Below, piece after piece: positions 11,641 through 22,650 of a stretch of DNA of 64,000 nucleotides; position 1 is the stretch's first letter; each line of letters opens with the position of its first letter. A model generated the notes under the pieces. The model was not told where the DNA came from. It worked only from the letters and a program-made list of their open reading frames with translations, and ran no database searches. This DNA comes from Acanthosoma haemorrhoidale (taxonomy: Eukaryota; Arthropoda; Insecta; Hemiptera; Acanthosomatidae), in NCBI GenBank assembly GCA_930367205.1, contig OV884014.1:111117138-111181137 (forward strand). The letters are read 5' to 3'. The position numbers were made by a program, and so were the translations under genes.

Positions 11641-14514
11641 ATGTGGTGGTGCAAAGTACATTACTTCCAAGGGATGTCGGTGAAGGAGTTCGTCGCCATA
11701 GCTGAAGGTATGTATTGTTCTTATTTGCTCAAATACACTATTTACACTTTGTCTGTAGGTGACCCGAGCAAGAGTGAACCTTTCAATGCGCATGTCGGAA
11801 TTGGAGAGGGGTGGATTTTTCTCCCTAGTCTCTTGCCGGTTGTTGATAGGATTTATTTTTATAAAAATACTTGTTGAATAGTTTTTTATTTAAGAAATAT
11901 TCTAAAAATATATGCACTATTGCATGATGGTAGCAAACATTATTAAATTAGAATTATGACACTCTAACATTAGTTAGTGCTCTGTGGGACTATTTATTTG
12001 TTTGTCATACCAAGTAGTGAAATTATCTAGTATTGAACACATTTAATGAAGGGACGTGGGAAGGGAGGGGAGGGAGGATTTTAAAGTTTTAATAACTTTT
12101 TGTATTAATATTACACCGTAGCACCAAAACGTAAAACATAATTAAATTGTTCATCGTGAACTTTAATTTATTAATTTGTTACTTGTTTCGATAGGAAAAT
12201 ATTTAGTTTTTAAAGAAATTGATTAATTACTAATTGTTTGTTTTATTCTAAGTGTCTGTTGTGGAAATTATCACACTTTCAATTGGTTACTTGCAAGTTT
12301 AAGATTCCCACCAATTCGCATGATGATGTAGCATATTTATTTCGTGATATCTGGCGAAAAGTCATTCTTCTTTTATTATAAAATAAGTTTCATTCATTTT
12401 ATTATTATATTTATTTATTTTAAATCAAATTTTTCAAGTATTTTTCATTGTTTAACAGAGTACGCTCGAGGGAAAAGTGTGAAAAAGGACAGATTGCCCA
12501 CGATCTGGGAGGTAAAAGAAGGCCCCCCCGCAATGCCAATGACAGGTAAATAATTATTTACTACAATCTGAGCGTGTTTTAAATCGTTTTATTACATTTT
12601 TCATTTTTATTAGTTATTATTGATGGTTACATGTAATTTAGTAATTAATAGCTAAAGAATAAAATGCAGTGACAGGTTCAAATCCCGGACCTCATGATCT
12701 CCGGTCCTAAATAATTATTGATGGCCTTAAATGCAGACAAACTATCAACCAATACAAATATACTTTTTCTGTTGTAGTATACTGAAAAAAAAATGTCGCA
12801 AACTTACGATTGTGTCGTTGACCGGAGAGAAGGAATTTTTGGTTCTTTGGCTAACAATTATTTATTTTCCTTAGTCTGACTGATCATGTATTTTTCTTTT
12901 TCAAATAGAGTACACACCATGGAAAGGATTTAAGGAAAGACTACCCATCATCTGGGAGGTCGAAGAAGAGCCCTCGTTGCCAGCGACAAGAAGGAAAAGA
13001 GCTAAGACTGTCGACTTGCCCATTATCTGGGAGGTAGATGAAGCCCCTGAGTCGTTAACAGGTAATTTTGTATTAATTAATTAATTCAATTATTTTAAGT
13101 TCATTACAAGTGACAATCTCACTCAGTTTGTACCCGGCGGTGATAGTTAGTTCTAGGAAGTGTTATGATTGAAAATGGGAGGGGCTTATACGGTGTAATT
13201 TTTTAACTCCGCCCACATTTATGCACCTGATATTTTGGCTCCGCCCCCTTAAGTAGGCGTGTCAATGTTTTCAAGAGATGTAGTCTCATTCAGAAATTAT
13301 ATTTACCGTTTAAATGTCTATGCCAAATTTTGGTTATTTTCGGCCCCGCCTATAAACAATAGCCCCTACAACCCTTCACCATTAGTTTGATATCACTAAT
13401 GAAAAAACAAATAAATTCTCGACGTTAAAGTAAGTAAACAGCGAAATCGCACTGAAGTTATTAAAAAGGACAATTTTTTGATGTGGTTTGGATCTGCAAT
13501 TGATGGAGCACCCAAAAGATTTTGTGGAAGTTCCCATTTAGAGATTTGTTTTTAAATTTAACATGGACTTGTTCAACTGTTCGCTCAATGTTTTTTAATA
13601 ATTCAGCGCAATATAATTGTATGGGCCCATCTACCACAAATTCAATAGGAAGGTGAAACAATTATTGGCCAACTTGACCACTCAGATAAAGTTTTTCCCT
13701 CAATCCATATTTATGTCATAAATCATGGTTCATGAATTCAACTTAACTGTTGTGAATTCAAATGCTTTCTCATGACGAAAACATTCATAGGCTATTTGAC
13801 AACAATGATAAATTACGTTGAAACAAATGTCATTTATTTTGTATTTGTCTTGGTCAATTCATCAATTCTCTGTTTAATGAAGAACTCTCAAATGATGACA
13901 GCTGAGAGGGTTAGATTACTTACCATCAAGAACGAAGATCCAATCTCTGCATCAAAAACAATTCCTAATAATTAGCTTTGTTACTTTAGATAAATTGTTC
14001 CCAATGATTTATCTTCGGAACCATGCTACCTTTTTCCAGTTCTGAGTTGAAATGACTATCGTTAACCTGCTCAGTAACTCCTTCTTCTACTGTGTTATTC
14101 AATCTCACAATTCAGCGCACATTTTCAAATTTCTTTTATTTGAATATTTGACAATATTTTTCTGATTAGAATCATCGTCTCTTTGGAACTATATTCCTTT
14201 CGGTATCACACACTCTTCCCAGTTTCAAATCACTTAAACTCTATATCTCCTTTCGAATCCAGTCCACCAAAAAATAAAATTACATATTTATTTTATCAAA
14301 TGATATTTATCAATTTTCTCTTCTGTATTATGAGTTAGCGGGCAAGTATTATACTAACCCTTCTTAATTATCTTTGATTTCGTAAGAATAATTATTATTA
14401 AACTTGCAAAATGTTTAAAAATTTAAATTGACTACTACATTTCATTTCTTTAATTACGTTTTCTTTTTGTTGACAGGTGAAAAAAATGATGGCTCGATGA
14501 CCTGCTATTGTTAA
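11641..14514 (+). CDS. Unrecognised four-exon gene with repeated IWEV motif, right copy
   Basis: Exons are 11641-11707, 12459-12545, 12909-13061 and 14477-14514. They total 345 nt, 114 residues plus a TAA stop. Donors read GTATGT, GTAAAT and GTAATT; acceptors end TTTAACAG, CAAATAG and TTGACAG. All junctions are phase 1, so internal exons could be duplicated or dropped without breaking the frame. Exon 1 gives MWWCKVHYFQGMSVKEF. Exon 2 holds one L-P-x-I-W-E-V-K-E motif; exon 3 holds two, around a basic RRKRAK segment. Exon 4 ends TCYC. Acidic and proline residues follow each motif. I know of no family with this layout. The C-x-C end resembles the geranylgeranylation signal of Rab proteins, but with so little else that is only a suggestion. 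Its mirror copy is at 3577-6192. Confidence 0.62.
13461..13790 (-). pseudogene. Possible decayed coding segment inside intron 3
   Basis: An antisense open frame (13661-13461) begins MFHLPIEFVVDGPIQLYC and ends at a stop near 13461. Upstream sequence on the same strand keeps open segments in other frames, suggesting frameshifts. The left-arm counterpart (about 4430-4620) has a stop and frameshifts. Composition looks protein-like, but I cannot name a family; it may be a decayed transposon protein. Confidence 0.25.
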
Positions 14515-14642
14515 GACTTTTGTTCAAGTAATGTTTTTATCGAAATTCTTATGAATAAGCTTCTTGTAAACATTTTATATATGTAAATGTTGTATAATTA
14601 TTGATTTTAAGTTGTTAAGCTACTTTGTACATAACCTATTCA

Positions 14643-14648
14643 AATAAA
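14643..14648 (+). terminator. Poly(A) signal of right gene copy
   Basis: AATAAA 129 bases after the stop codon, at the same relative position as in the left copy. Confidence 0.55.
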
Positions 14649-15836
14649 ATAATTTATTTTTAAGTGCTGTTAAATATTCTTAAATCCTATCTCAATCAAG
14701 TTCATGATTACTTTTCCTCTATTAAGCAATTGTTATTTCTATGAAGCAGTAATTAAACAATACAAATAACAACTCATACATACAATATAATATAAAATAA
14801 TGCATCCAACTGCTTTCTTCTAAAACTGGTATTACTATCAACTTTCGAGAAACTGCCATTTTAGAACAAAGGGGATAATTCACAGAATTCTGCAGCAATG
14901 ACTGCAATTCAAAACTAAAGTTTCAACAATCCCTTCTGAAGCTGAAACGTCAATATTAAAATTCAAAACTCTTCGCCTAAAGTTTCACTTGCATTAGCTC
15001 TTAAGCTTCAAAAACACCTCAACGTCCAAAATTACATCTTCATCACTTCGGAGGTTTGCTAGTTGAACTGTTTCTGCTGAAAAACCTTACTGAAGTTTAC
15101 CAACTTGAGCTGGTTCATTAATCTTTCATTCACTAAGTTAAGTTGTCAGATCAGGGCATTGCTTTAAACTTGAAGAAGTGATATTTTGTGCGTTGGATTC
15201 TTGGGCTTATTTATTTGGGTAAGTAGATCACCCAATTGGTAATTACATAATTGGGTGATTGTCTACCTTAAAAGATATATTTCTGGATAAATGATAAACA
15301 TAAATAAAGTTGGATTTTCGTAACCAGTCGGATTATTGATTTTCTAGGATAACTATATTGAGAATTGTTTACTTTTCTAAATTTACGGAAGCCCTCACCT
15401 ACACATAATTTTATTTATCTGTATCTTCAATTCAAGCTGTGATTTTATACAACAAACGTTAAAAAGAGTTTGGCGAACAAAGGCGATCACAAGTTACCTA
15501 GTTGCATAATTCATTCGTCAATTTCCTAACGATACATTCAACGGTTTAACAGCGATGCGGGATTTAAAAATGTTATGCTGTGATAAACCAGTTTCGACTG
15601 TCTTAAAAATAAAATTTTAAAGACGTTTTAGTGTCTGCAGCCCGACTGATTATTTTTTAATGCAGAATATTTTGGAAATTATGTATGGTTTATATGTTAT
15701 CGTGATGTCATTATTAGACGAAATATATACTTAAGTGTATACAAATAAATATTACGTGTAATGCAAAAATACAATTTTCACTCGATAACATGCTAATCAA
15801 AAACACATAAACATCTAAATAATAAGATTCACTTAC

Positions 15837-15865
15837 ATTTCGTTGCTTTTTGTGAACAGCTCCAT
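15837..15865 (-). other. Exon-like start with consensus donor, left P2 arm
   Basis: On the minus strand an ATG opens nine codons (MELFTKSNE) and runs into a perfect GTAAGT donor. The identical 29 bases lie in the other arm at 19801-19829. A related mini-exon (ATGCTAAAGACAACAAAAG then GTTAGT) is at 17197-17179, minus strand. I could not find the next exon. Confidence 0.25.
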
Positions 15866-16423
15866 TCTCAAGTGACTAGCTGGATAAATGACCAAGATTC
15901 CGAGTTAATTATTATCAGGATGTAAACCACATTGATGTTACAGTGATTTAATAACACGTTATAAGACATCTGCACGAAAGTAAACTTATTTCACGAACAA
16001 AAGTACATAAAACTAATAACATCCGTCCCGCAAGAAGTAGAATTTGGAACTAGCGAGCACTGAGCACCTTGGCCGGGGGTACAAAGATCAAATGCAAGAA
16101 CCTGTGCGAACATGTAGCCCAGCTGTTTCCAATAGTACGCAATACTTCAGAAATTGTTTAAAATATCCCAATAATATTATTATTATTAGTTGATATTTAT
16201 GTATTTATTAATTAATTTTACAACAAATTCTAAAATTTGAAAATGCAAGTAGTACAGCTTTTGTTCTGTTGTTTTCTTTCTTTATGCGTGTTTAATCATA
16301 CCATATATTTGTTTTGAACATTTGTTTTATCCGAAGATATGAAAACATTTGTTGTGTTATACATATTTTCATCTGTTAATTTATATTCGTTCATATCTGT
16401 TGTATTCATTTGATCGAAAAGTA

Positions 16424-16780
16424 ACAAGAATTTTTGTTCATATTAAAAAGTTTTTAAATTCATCGACAGCAATTTAATACTACATAATAATACACTTGTG
16501 CCAGTGCTGCTGGCCAAATACGGTGGCTGAGCTAACACAACAGTGTTGCTTTTTGCAAAAAAATTACGAACAATCAGTGAGATGTGAGCGGGAGCGTTAT
16601 CGTGATGCGATTTCCACGAATTGTTTTGCGACAATTCCTGTCGTTTTCGTCGGATCGCTTCACGTAAACGGCGCATTACTTCCAAGTAATATACTTTATT
16701 GACATTACGACCTTCTGGCAGCAACTCATGATGCACTATGCCATTGAAATCGAAAATAAGACCGTGATTATAATTCTCGT
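16424..16780 (-). mobile_element. Mariner remnant, copy 3 (357 bp)
   Basis: It is TA-flanked with ACGAGAATT-like termini. Minus-strand coding sequence keeps HHELLPEGRNVNKVYYLEVM, a DDNAPAH-type catalytic block (here HHDNAPAH), and stops at PPYL; the SPDLAPCDF to KRW segment is deleted. The deletion differs from those in copies 1 and 2, so the three copies decayed separately after duplication. Confidence 0.8.
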
Positions 16781-17345
16781 TATTTTTTTATCCAACTTTA
16801 CTTTTTCCATTACATATAAATCCTTTTATCCGGATTACCTATCACTCACTACATACCTTTCTAGTGGTTCCTTGATTTTGATTTTTTTTTAAATTTCCAC
16901 CTGCCTAGTCGTTGTGAAGCCATGCTAGATAAAGCCATGTAATTTTACAAGAAGACCTCACTTGACATTGCAGAGAAATGTAAAATATTTCAGGTATCTC
17001 CATAAAACATTAATTAATTAATAATCAACAATTAATTTCAGTATCGTATCAAATTAGGCATCGGACCGTCATGAATGGCAATATTTAAGTATATAAAAAT
17101 ATATGTCAGAATTGTTTTCACTCGATAACTTGCTGCAATTAAAAACTATTAATGTCTTAATAATACAGATCCACTAACCTTTTGTTGTCTTTAGCATTCA
17201 ATTTCTGTTTGGTTCTTTCTATAAACTATATTTGCAAAAAGTCATTAAACATTTCATTAACACCGTGTTCGAGTTTTCATTCAATTTCATTAATACTGTA
17301 AAGCAGTATTAGCAACTCGTTTTAGCATACGAGGTCGAAGGAGTT

Positions 17346-18104
17346 TTATCATTCCAACACAACATCCACTAATGACCAAGGCTAGATAATTGTGTTCAGA
17401 TTTGTCAAGTTTATTAGATGTAGCGCGCGCTGCTCATTCAGAAAAATAAAATGAAATTTATCTGCTTAACTAAACGGTTTTACTAAGATACTTGACTAAA
17501 CTGTACGTAAACCATTACTGGACCAAATATTAAACAAATGTGATCGAGCTTTAATTTAATTTATTTCACTTAAAAGTTCCATAATACCAAATTATTATTG
17601 TATTATACTAATGACACTTTTTTTGATGTTCTGGGCTGTCATCGCAAGGTTCTGTAAGCTTAAATTCATTCGAAGATATTCCATGAAAGTAGGTAGTCAT
17701 GGAAGATTACAATTAGCTTGGTCCACCATGTTCAAAAACCTTACACTCACTGAATCCAGTGAAATTTGCATCAATTTAGTTCTAAAGCTTTTGATGAACA
17801 TGAAACCGCAAATGGAATTATTTAACTCGTAAGTTAAATTGGACTAGAGGGAATTATCATTAGTGAGCTAGTTGCAGTAGTGGCTCATAGATGGCGCAGC
17901 AATGCCGACATGGCCGGAAGTAACACCGCCAATATGACGAGGTTTGAATTGTTTTATTACAGTTTAAGCTATTTCTCTCTTTAGGGGTCTCTAAGCATGC
18001 ATTTATAATTGCAATAGACAAACGTGTGGTTGTTTACGGCTAAATAAAAACATAAAATCAATAATATTAATTGCATTAATACATATGATAATAATGATTA
18101 TTAC
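17346..18104. repeat. Spacer of P2, mostly block A sequence
   Basis: About 17605-18104 is the start of the second block A copy (compare 365-860). It includes an ATGGCGCAGCAATGCCGACA segment also found at 623. Bases 17346-17600 hold nothing I recognise. Confidence 0.6.
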
Positions 18105-18643
18105 TCTCCTTCAGCCTCGTATGCTAAAATGGGCTGCTACTACTGCCTTAAAGCTTCGAACACGGTGTTAATGAAATGTCTAATGACGTTTTGCAAATAC
18201 AGTTTATAGAAAGAACAAAACAGAAATTGAATGCAAACAGCACTTAGTGGATCTGTATTATTAAGACATTAATGAGTTTTTAATTGTAGCAAGTTATCGA
18301 GTGAAAACAATTTTGACATATATTTGTATATACTTAAATATTGCCATTCTTGAAGGTCAGATGCCTAATTTAATACGATACTGAAATTAATTGTTGATTA
18401 TTAATTAATTAATGTTTTATGGAGATACCTGAAATATTTTACATTTCTCTCCAATGTCAAGTGAGGTCTTCTTGTAAAATTACATCGTTTTATCTAGCAT
18501 GGCTTCACAACGACTAGGCAGTTGGAAATTTAACAAAAAAAAAAAATCAAGGAACCACTAGAAAGGTATGTAGTGAGTAATAGGTAATCCCGAGGGCAGG
18601 GATTTATAAGTAATGGAAAAAGTAAAGTTGGATAAAAAAAATC

Positions 18644-19147
18644 ACGAGAATTTTATAATCACTGTTTGCTTTGTTTTTATTTCGATGGTGAATCATGAGT
18701 TGCTGCCAGAAGGTCGTAGGTCAATAAAGCATATTACTTGGAAGTAATGCGCCGTTTACGTGAAGTGATCCGACGAAAACGACAGGAATTGTGGCAAAAA
18801 AATTCGTGGAAATTGCATGACGATAATGCTCCCGTTCATACCTCACTGATTGTTTGTAATTTTTTTGCAAAAAACAACTGTTGTGTTACTTCAGCCACCG
18901 TAACCACCGGACATGGCTCCCTGTGAATTCTTATTTGAGTTGGTAAACACCTTGAAAAGACGACGTTTTGACACCATTGATGAGATAAAAGAAGATTCGC
19001 TGAAGGAGCTAAGAGCTATATCGAAAAGTGAGTTTGAAAAATGCTTCGAAGATTGGAAAAAGCGCTGGCACCAGTGTATTATTATGTATTATTAAATTGC
19101 TGTCGATGAATAAATAAAAAAAAATTAAGATGAACAAAAATTCTCGT
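18644..19147 (+). mobile_element. Mariner remnant, copy 2 (504 bp)
   Basis: The longest of the three related copies. Left end ACGAGAATTTT at 18644, right end AAAATTCTCGT before TA at 19148. Two overlapping plus-strand frames (18738-18926 and 18913-19095) give EVMRRLREVIRRKRQELWQK, HDDNAPVHTSLIV, then LKRRRFDTIDEIKEDSLKEL and EDWKKRWHQCI. A frameshift separates them near the C-terminal catalytic region, and the first catalytic aspartate region is missing. This fits a mariner transposase C-terminal half. Confidence 0.85.
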
Positions 19148-19800
19148 TACTTTTTGATCAAATGAATATAAGATATATGAATGAATATTAATTAACAGAT
19201 AAAATATGCATGAGGATATTTTCACAGAAATGTGTAACTAAAAATGAGAAACATGTGAAAACCAAAATGCAAAAACTGTAAGACCAGTTCTCAAAATTTT
19301 ATATACACAACAAATATTTTTAATACCTTAGGATGAAACAAATGTTAAAAAGAAATATACGATATGAATAAACAGGCATAAAGAAAGAAAACAAGGAAAC
19401 AAAAGCTGTTTGTACTTCATGCATTTTCAAATTTTAGAATTTGTTGTGGTTGTTGTAAAACCAATTAATAAATACATTAATGTCAGCTAATAATAATATT
19501 ACTGGGATATTTTAAACAATTTCCGAAATATTCCGTAGTATTGGAAACAGCTGGGCTACATGTTCGCACAGGTTCTTGCATTTGATCTTTGTACCCCCGG
19601 CCAAGGTGCTTGCTAGTTCCAAATTCTACTTCTTGCGAAACGGATATTATTAGTTTTATGTACTTTTGTTCGTGAAATAAGTTTACTTTCGTGCAGATGT
19701 CTTATAACGTGTTATTAAATCACTGTAACATCAATGTGGTTTACATCCTGATAATAATTAACTCGGAATCTTGGTCATTTATCCAGCTAGTCACTTGAGA

Positions 19801-19829
19801 ATGGAGCTGTTCACAAAAAGCAACGAAAT
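19801..19829 (+). other. Exon-like start with consensus donor, right P2 arm
   Basis: Same 29 bases as 15865-15837: ATG plus nine codons and two bases, then GTAAGT. Preservation in both arms may only reflect recent arm identity. No downstream exon was identified. Confidence 0.25.
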
Positions 19830-20759
19830 GTAAGTGAATCTTATTATTTAGATGTTTATGTGTTTTTGATTAGCATGTTATCGAGTGAAAATTGTATTTT
19901 TGCATTACACGTAATATTTATTTGTATACACTTAAGTATATATTTCGTCTAATAATGACATCACGATAACATATAAACCATACATAATTTCCAAAATATT
20001 CTGCATTAAAAAATAATCAGTCGGGCTGCAGACACTAAAACGTCTTTAAAATTTTATTTTTAAGACAGTCGAAACTGGTTTATCACAGCATAACATTTTT
20101 AAATCCCGCATCGCTGTTAAACCGTTGAATGTATCGTTAGGAAATTGACGAATGTATTATGCAACTAGGTAACTTGTGATCGCCTTTGTTCGCCAAACTC
20201 TTTTTAACGTTTGTTGTATAAAATCACAGCTTGAATTGAAGATACAGATAAATAAAATTATGTGTAGGTGAGGGCTTCCGTAAATTTAGAAAAGTAGACA
20301 ATTCTCTATATAGTTATCCTAGAAAATCAATAATCCGACCTGTTACGAAAATCCGACGTGCAGTTTATCATTTATCCAGAAATATATCTTTTAACGTACA
20401 CAATTCTCTAATTACCCAAATAAATAAGCCCAAAAATCCAACGCACAGATTATCTCTTTTCCGAACCGAATAAATTTTAATTCAAAACAGAGTATATTGT
20501 TATATATTGTAGCATGTATATTGCATAGCTCCCAAAGAAATATGTAACAATAAGGAAGAATATGTTATACATGTAAAATAAAATTAACCTAAATTCACAT
20601 GAATGATACAGCAAATTAACCCACCGCTCTTTCCAAGAAGAAGAAAGATTTCCAATTTGTGGATATTTTAGCTTTCAAAAATATTTTTAGCTGAAAAAAC
20701 ATTGGTCATTTTAAAACGAAATTGTATTTTACACAGATTATTGAAGGTATATAATGAGT

Positions 20760-21840
20760 AAAAAAACAAAATATTGAAAAAAAGATAAACTTGGAATATT
20801 TAAAGTAAACGTACTCAATAACGGGCATTTCCGCCTCTAACAAGAATCACGTCTCTTAAACGCCTTGGCATTGATTGTTAGAGGTTTTCAATGAAGTCCT
20901 GAGGAATATTGTCCTAGTCTTTGACTACAGCCTTTCCGATTCTTCAAGGGTGCTAGGACATGGATTCTGACATCGCACTCTTCGCTTCAGTTGGTCCTAG
21001 AAGTGTTCAATAGGATTTAAGCCTGGACTCCGTGGTGGCCACACCAAGCACTCAATCCCAACCTCAATGAGGTAATCATCAACCATTGGTGCTCTGTGGG
21101 GTCTGGCATTATCATCCATTAAGAAGAATCTCTCATCGATGTAGGCAGGAAATGGCAATAAAAATTCTTCGATTATGTCTCCTAAGTACCTCTGAGATGT
21201 TAAGGACCTTCCCTGCACAACAACCCCCCAGAACATCCGTGAGCCACCTCGAAATGCCACCTGAGGAACCATACAACAGTATGGCGCGTACCTCTCGCCT
21301 GGCTATTATCTCCATGTAAAATTACAACCATGTGAAGACTTGATACCAACTGTTCCCTTATCTTTAAAGAGTACTCTCTTCCAGTTTACTAAAGTCCAAT
21401 TCACATCCAAACTGAAGTCAGGCCATTTTGTGAGCTGTGGTATGGAGAGACTACGGGGAGGATGTAGAGCACTAAGGTTATTTCCATTAAGTCTTCTTCT
21501 TAAAGTCCTGCTGGAAATGGAAACATTTCGGACTTGCCTTATGAGACTTTTATCGTATTTCCGGTCATGCTCCGGTTTACCAAAGTCAGGTGCCGGATGC
21601 ACCTATGGTCTATTTCTGGAGGACATCTTGGCCCACCCTGCCACTTTCTTCTTCGCTGACGCTCTGTTTTCCTAAATCGCTTTAGATCACTGCCTATGGA
21701 CAGTAAACCCCCCAATATCCTGGCGGCTTCACGCTGGCTGTATTCTTCTTCAATCAATAATTTTATAATGGTAAGAAAAATTGAAAGGAGCTTAAGCAGA
21801 ACTGTATACGTGCCTCGTGACTTCATGGAAGTCACTGATG
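20760..21840 (-). pseudogene. Broken Tc1-like transposase
   Basis: Four minus-strand frames chain into one Tc1-family transposase. About 21730-21560 gives SQREAARILGG and a basic RRRKW segment (DNA-binding part). About 21560-21310 gives SSRTLRRRLNGNNLSAL and a DVNWTLVNWKRVLF block (first catalytic region, with FKDKGTV in place of the usual FTDES). About 21272-20997 gives SRMFWGVVVQGRSL, DDNARPHRAP and WPPRSPGLNPIEHF (second and third catalytic regions). The frames are joined only by frameshifts, so it is inactive. The nearest equivalent is an insect or crustacean Tc1 element of about 340 codons. Confidence 0.85.
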
Positions 21841-22650
21841 GTTCCCTGTTATTTTTAAGTAAGCAACCGCATCTTTTCCTACTTCCCAGAATCTTATCCT
21901 TTTCTTATACATATATGTCTCAGCTTTAGCCCCAGACTCCACTCATCCCTAGACATTCTACCCAGTATGTAGCAACGTACCTCTTAATATACCAGTGTTA
22001 TGCTTGTACTTCATAATAAAGCTTTTCTTTCTTTTCTTTTAAAATACTTTCCTCTACAAAGATTATTTATCCCCATCATTTAACAACCATCAATTCACCC
22101 TCGGACATTATATGATGAACTCAAAAATATTAATTGCTCTCTCGGCAAGGTCTTGATTGCTTCTAAACAGTCGTAAGTTATTGCCCCACGTTCATTGTTG
22201 TCTGGGCCTGTTCTAGAAGGATTTGAGGCAGACTGACACAAAAAATAGAACAGTTTTCCTTTAATCGCAAATGGGCCTGTCTCAATATGAATATCTATTT
22301 TCTAAATCTCATGTAGGGGGGGCGCCTAGCCTACTTTAGTACAGGCCGTTTCATTCCCTGCCTTAAGGGAATAAGATGCCCAGCGACTGAAACCGCCGTG
22401 ATCGGAAGTTGGACAGCGTGGCTATAATCGTTTAGACGGTCGCATAAGAATACCTTTAGGCCAGCTGGACCAGACTGCAGTGTTGGGTGATGGGTCCCAT
22501 CTTACCCTGGGTAGCGCAGAATCATTCACAGTTCGCTCCTACAATTCTATATTTCCCGTCCCAAGTTGCTTTTATTAGAAGTAAGGATGTTTTCGATTCA
22601 TAGAGCATCAAATTGTTATTTTTTTTTTTTTTTAAGTGTAATTGCTATAA
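21718..22650. repeat. Block R, copy 2
   Basis: It matches 1796-2685 and is longer by a segment at about 22415-22490. It starts inside the Tc1 coding region and runs beyond it. AATAAAGC at about 22014 is shared by all copies. A stretch at about 22390-22445 (CTGAAACCGCC, GATCGGAAGTT, CAGCGT) faintly resembles the internal promoter part of 5S rRNA; this could be chance or a 5S-derived SINE. Confidence 0.65.

Larger units (their letters stand above)
10010..15172. repeat. P1 palindrome, right arm
   Basis: Reverse complement of about 2938-7840. It contains the decayed third gene copy (10140-10560), block E, a partial CRE unit, part of block D and the intact plus-strand gene. The outer edge (about 15172) lies only some 20 bases from the start of palindrome P2. 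Confidence 0.8.
15195..17345. repeat. P2 palindrome, left arm
   Basis: It reads in reverse complement as about 18105-20470. Identity by eye is very high in 15640-16130 versus 19540-20050. It includes the inverted mariner copy 3 (16424-16780). Segment 17095-17200 also resembles 15760-15870, so the arm holds an internal ancient duplication. Confidence 0.8.
18105..20470. repeat. P2 palindrome, right arm
   Basis: Inverted partner of 15195-17345. Its first 1.2 kb is also the second half of block A in direct orientation. The outer edge fades at about 20470, just before the Tc1-like element. Confidence 0.8.
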
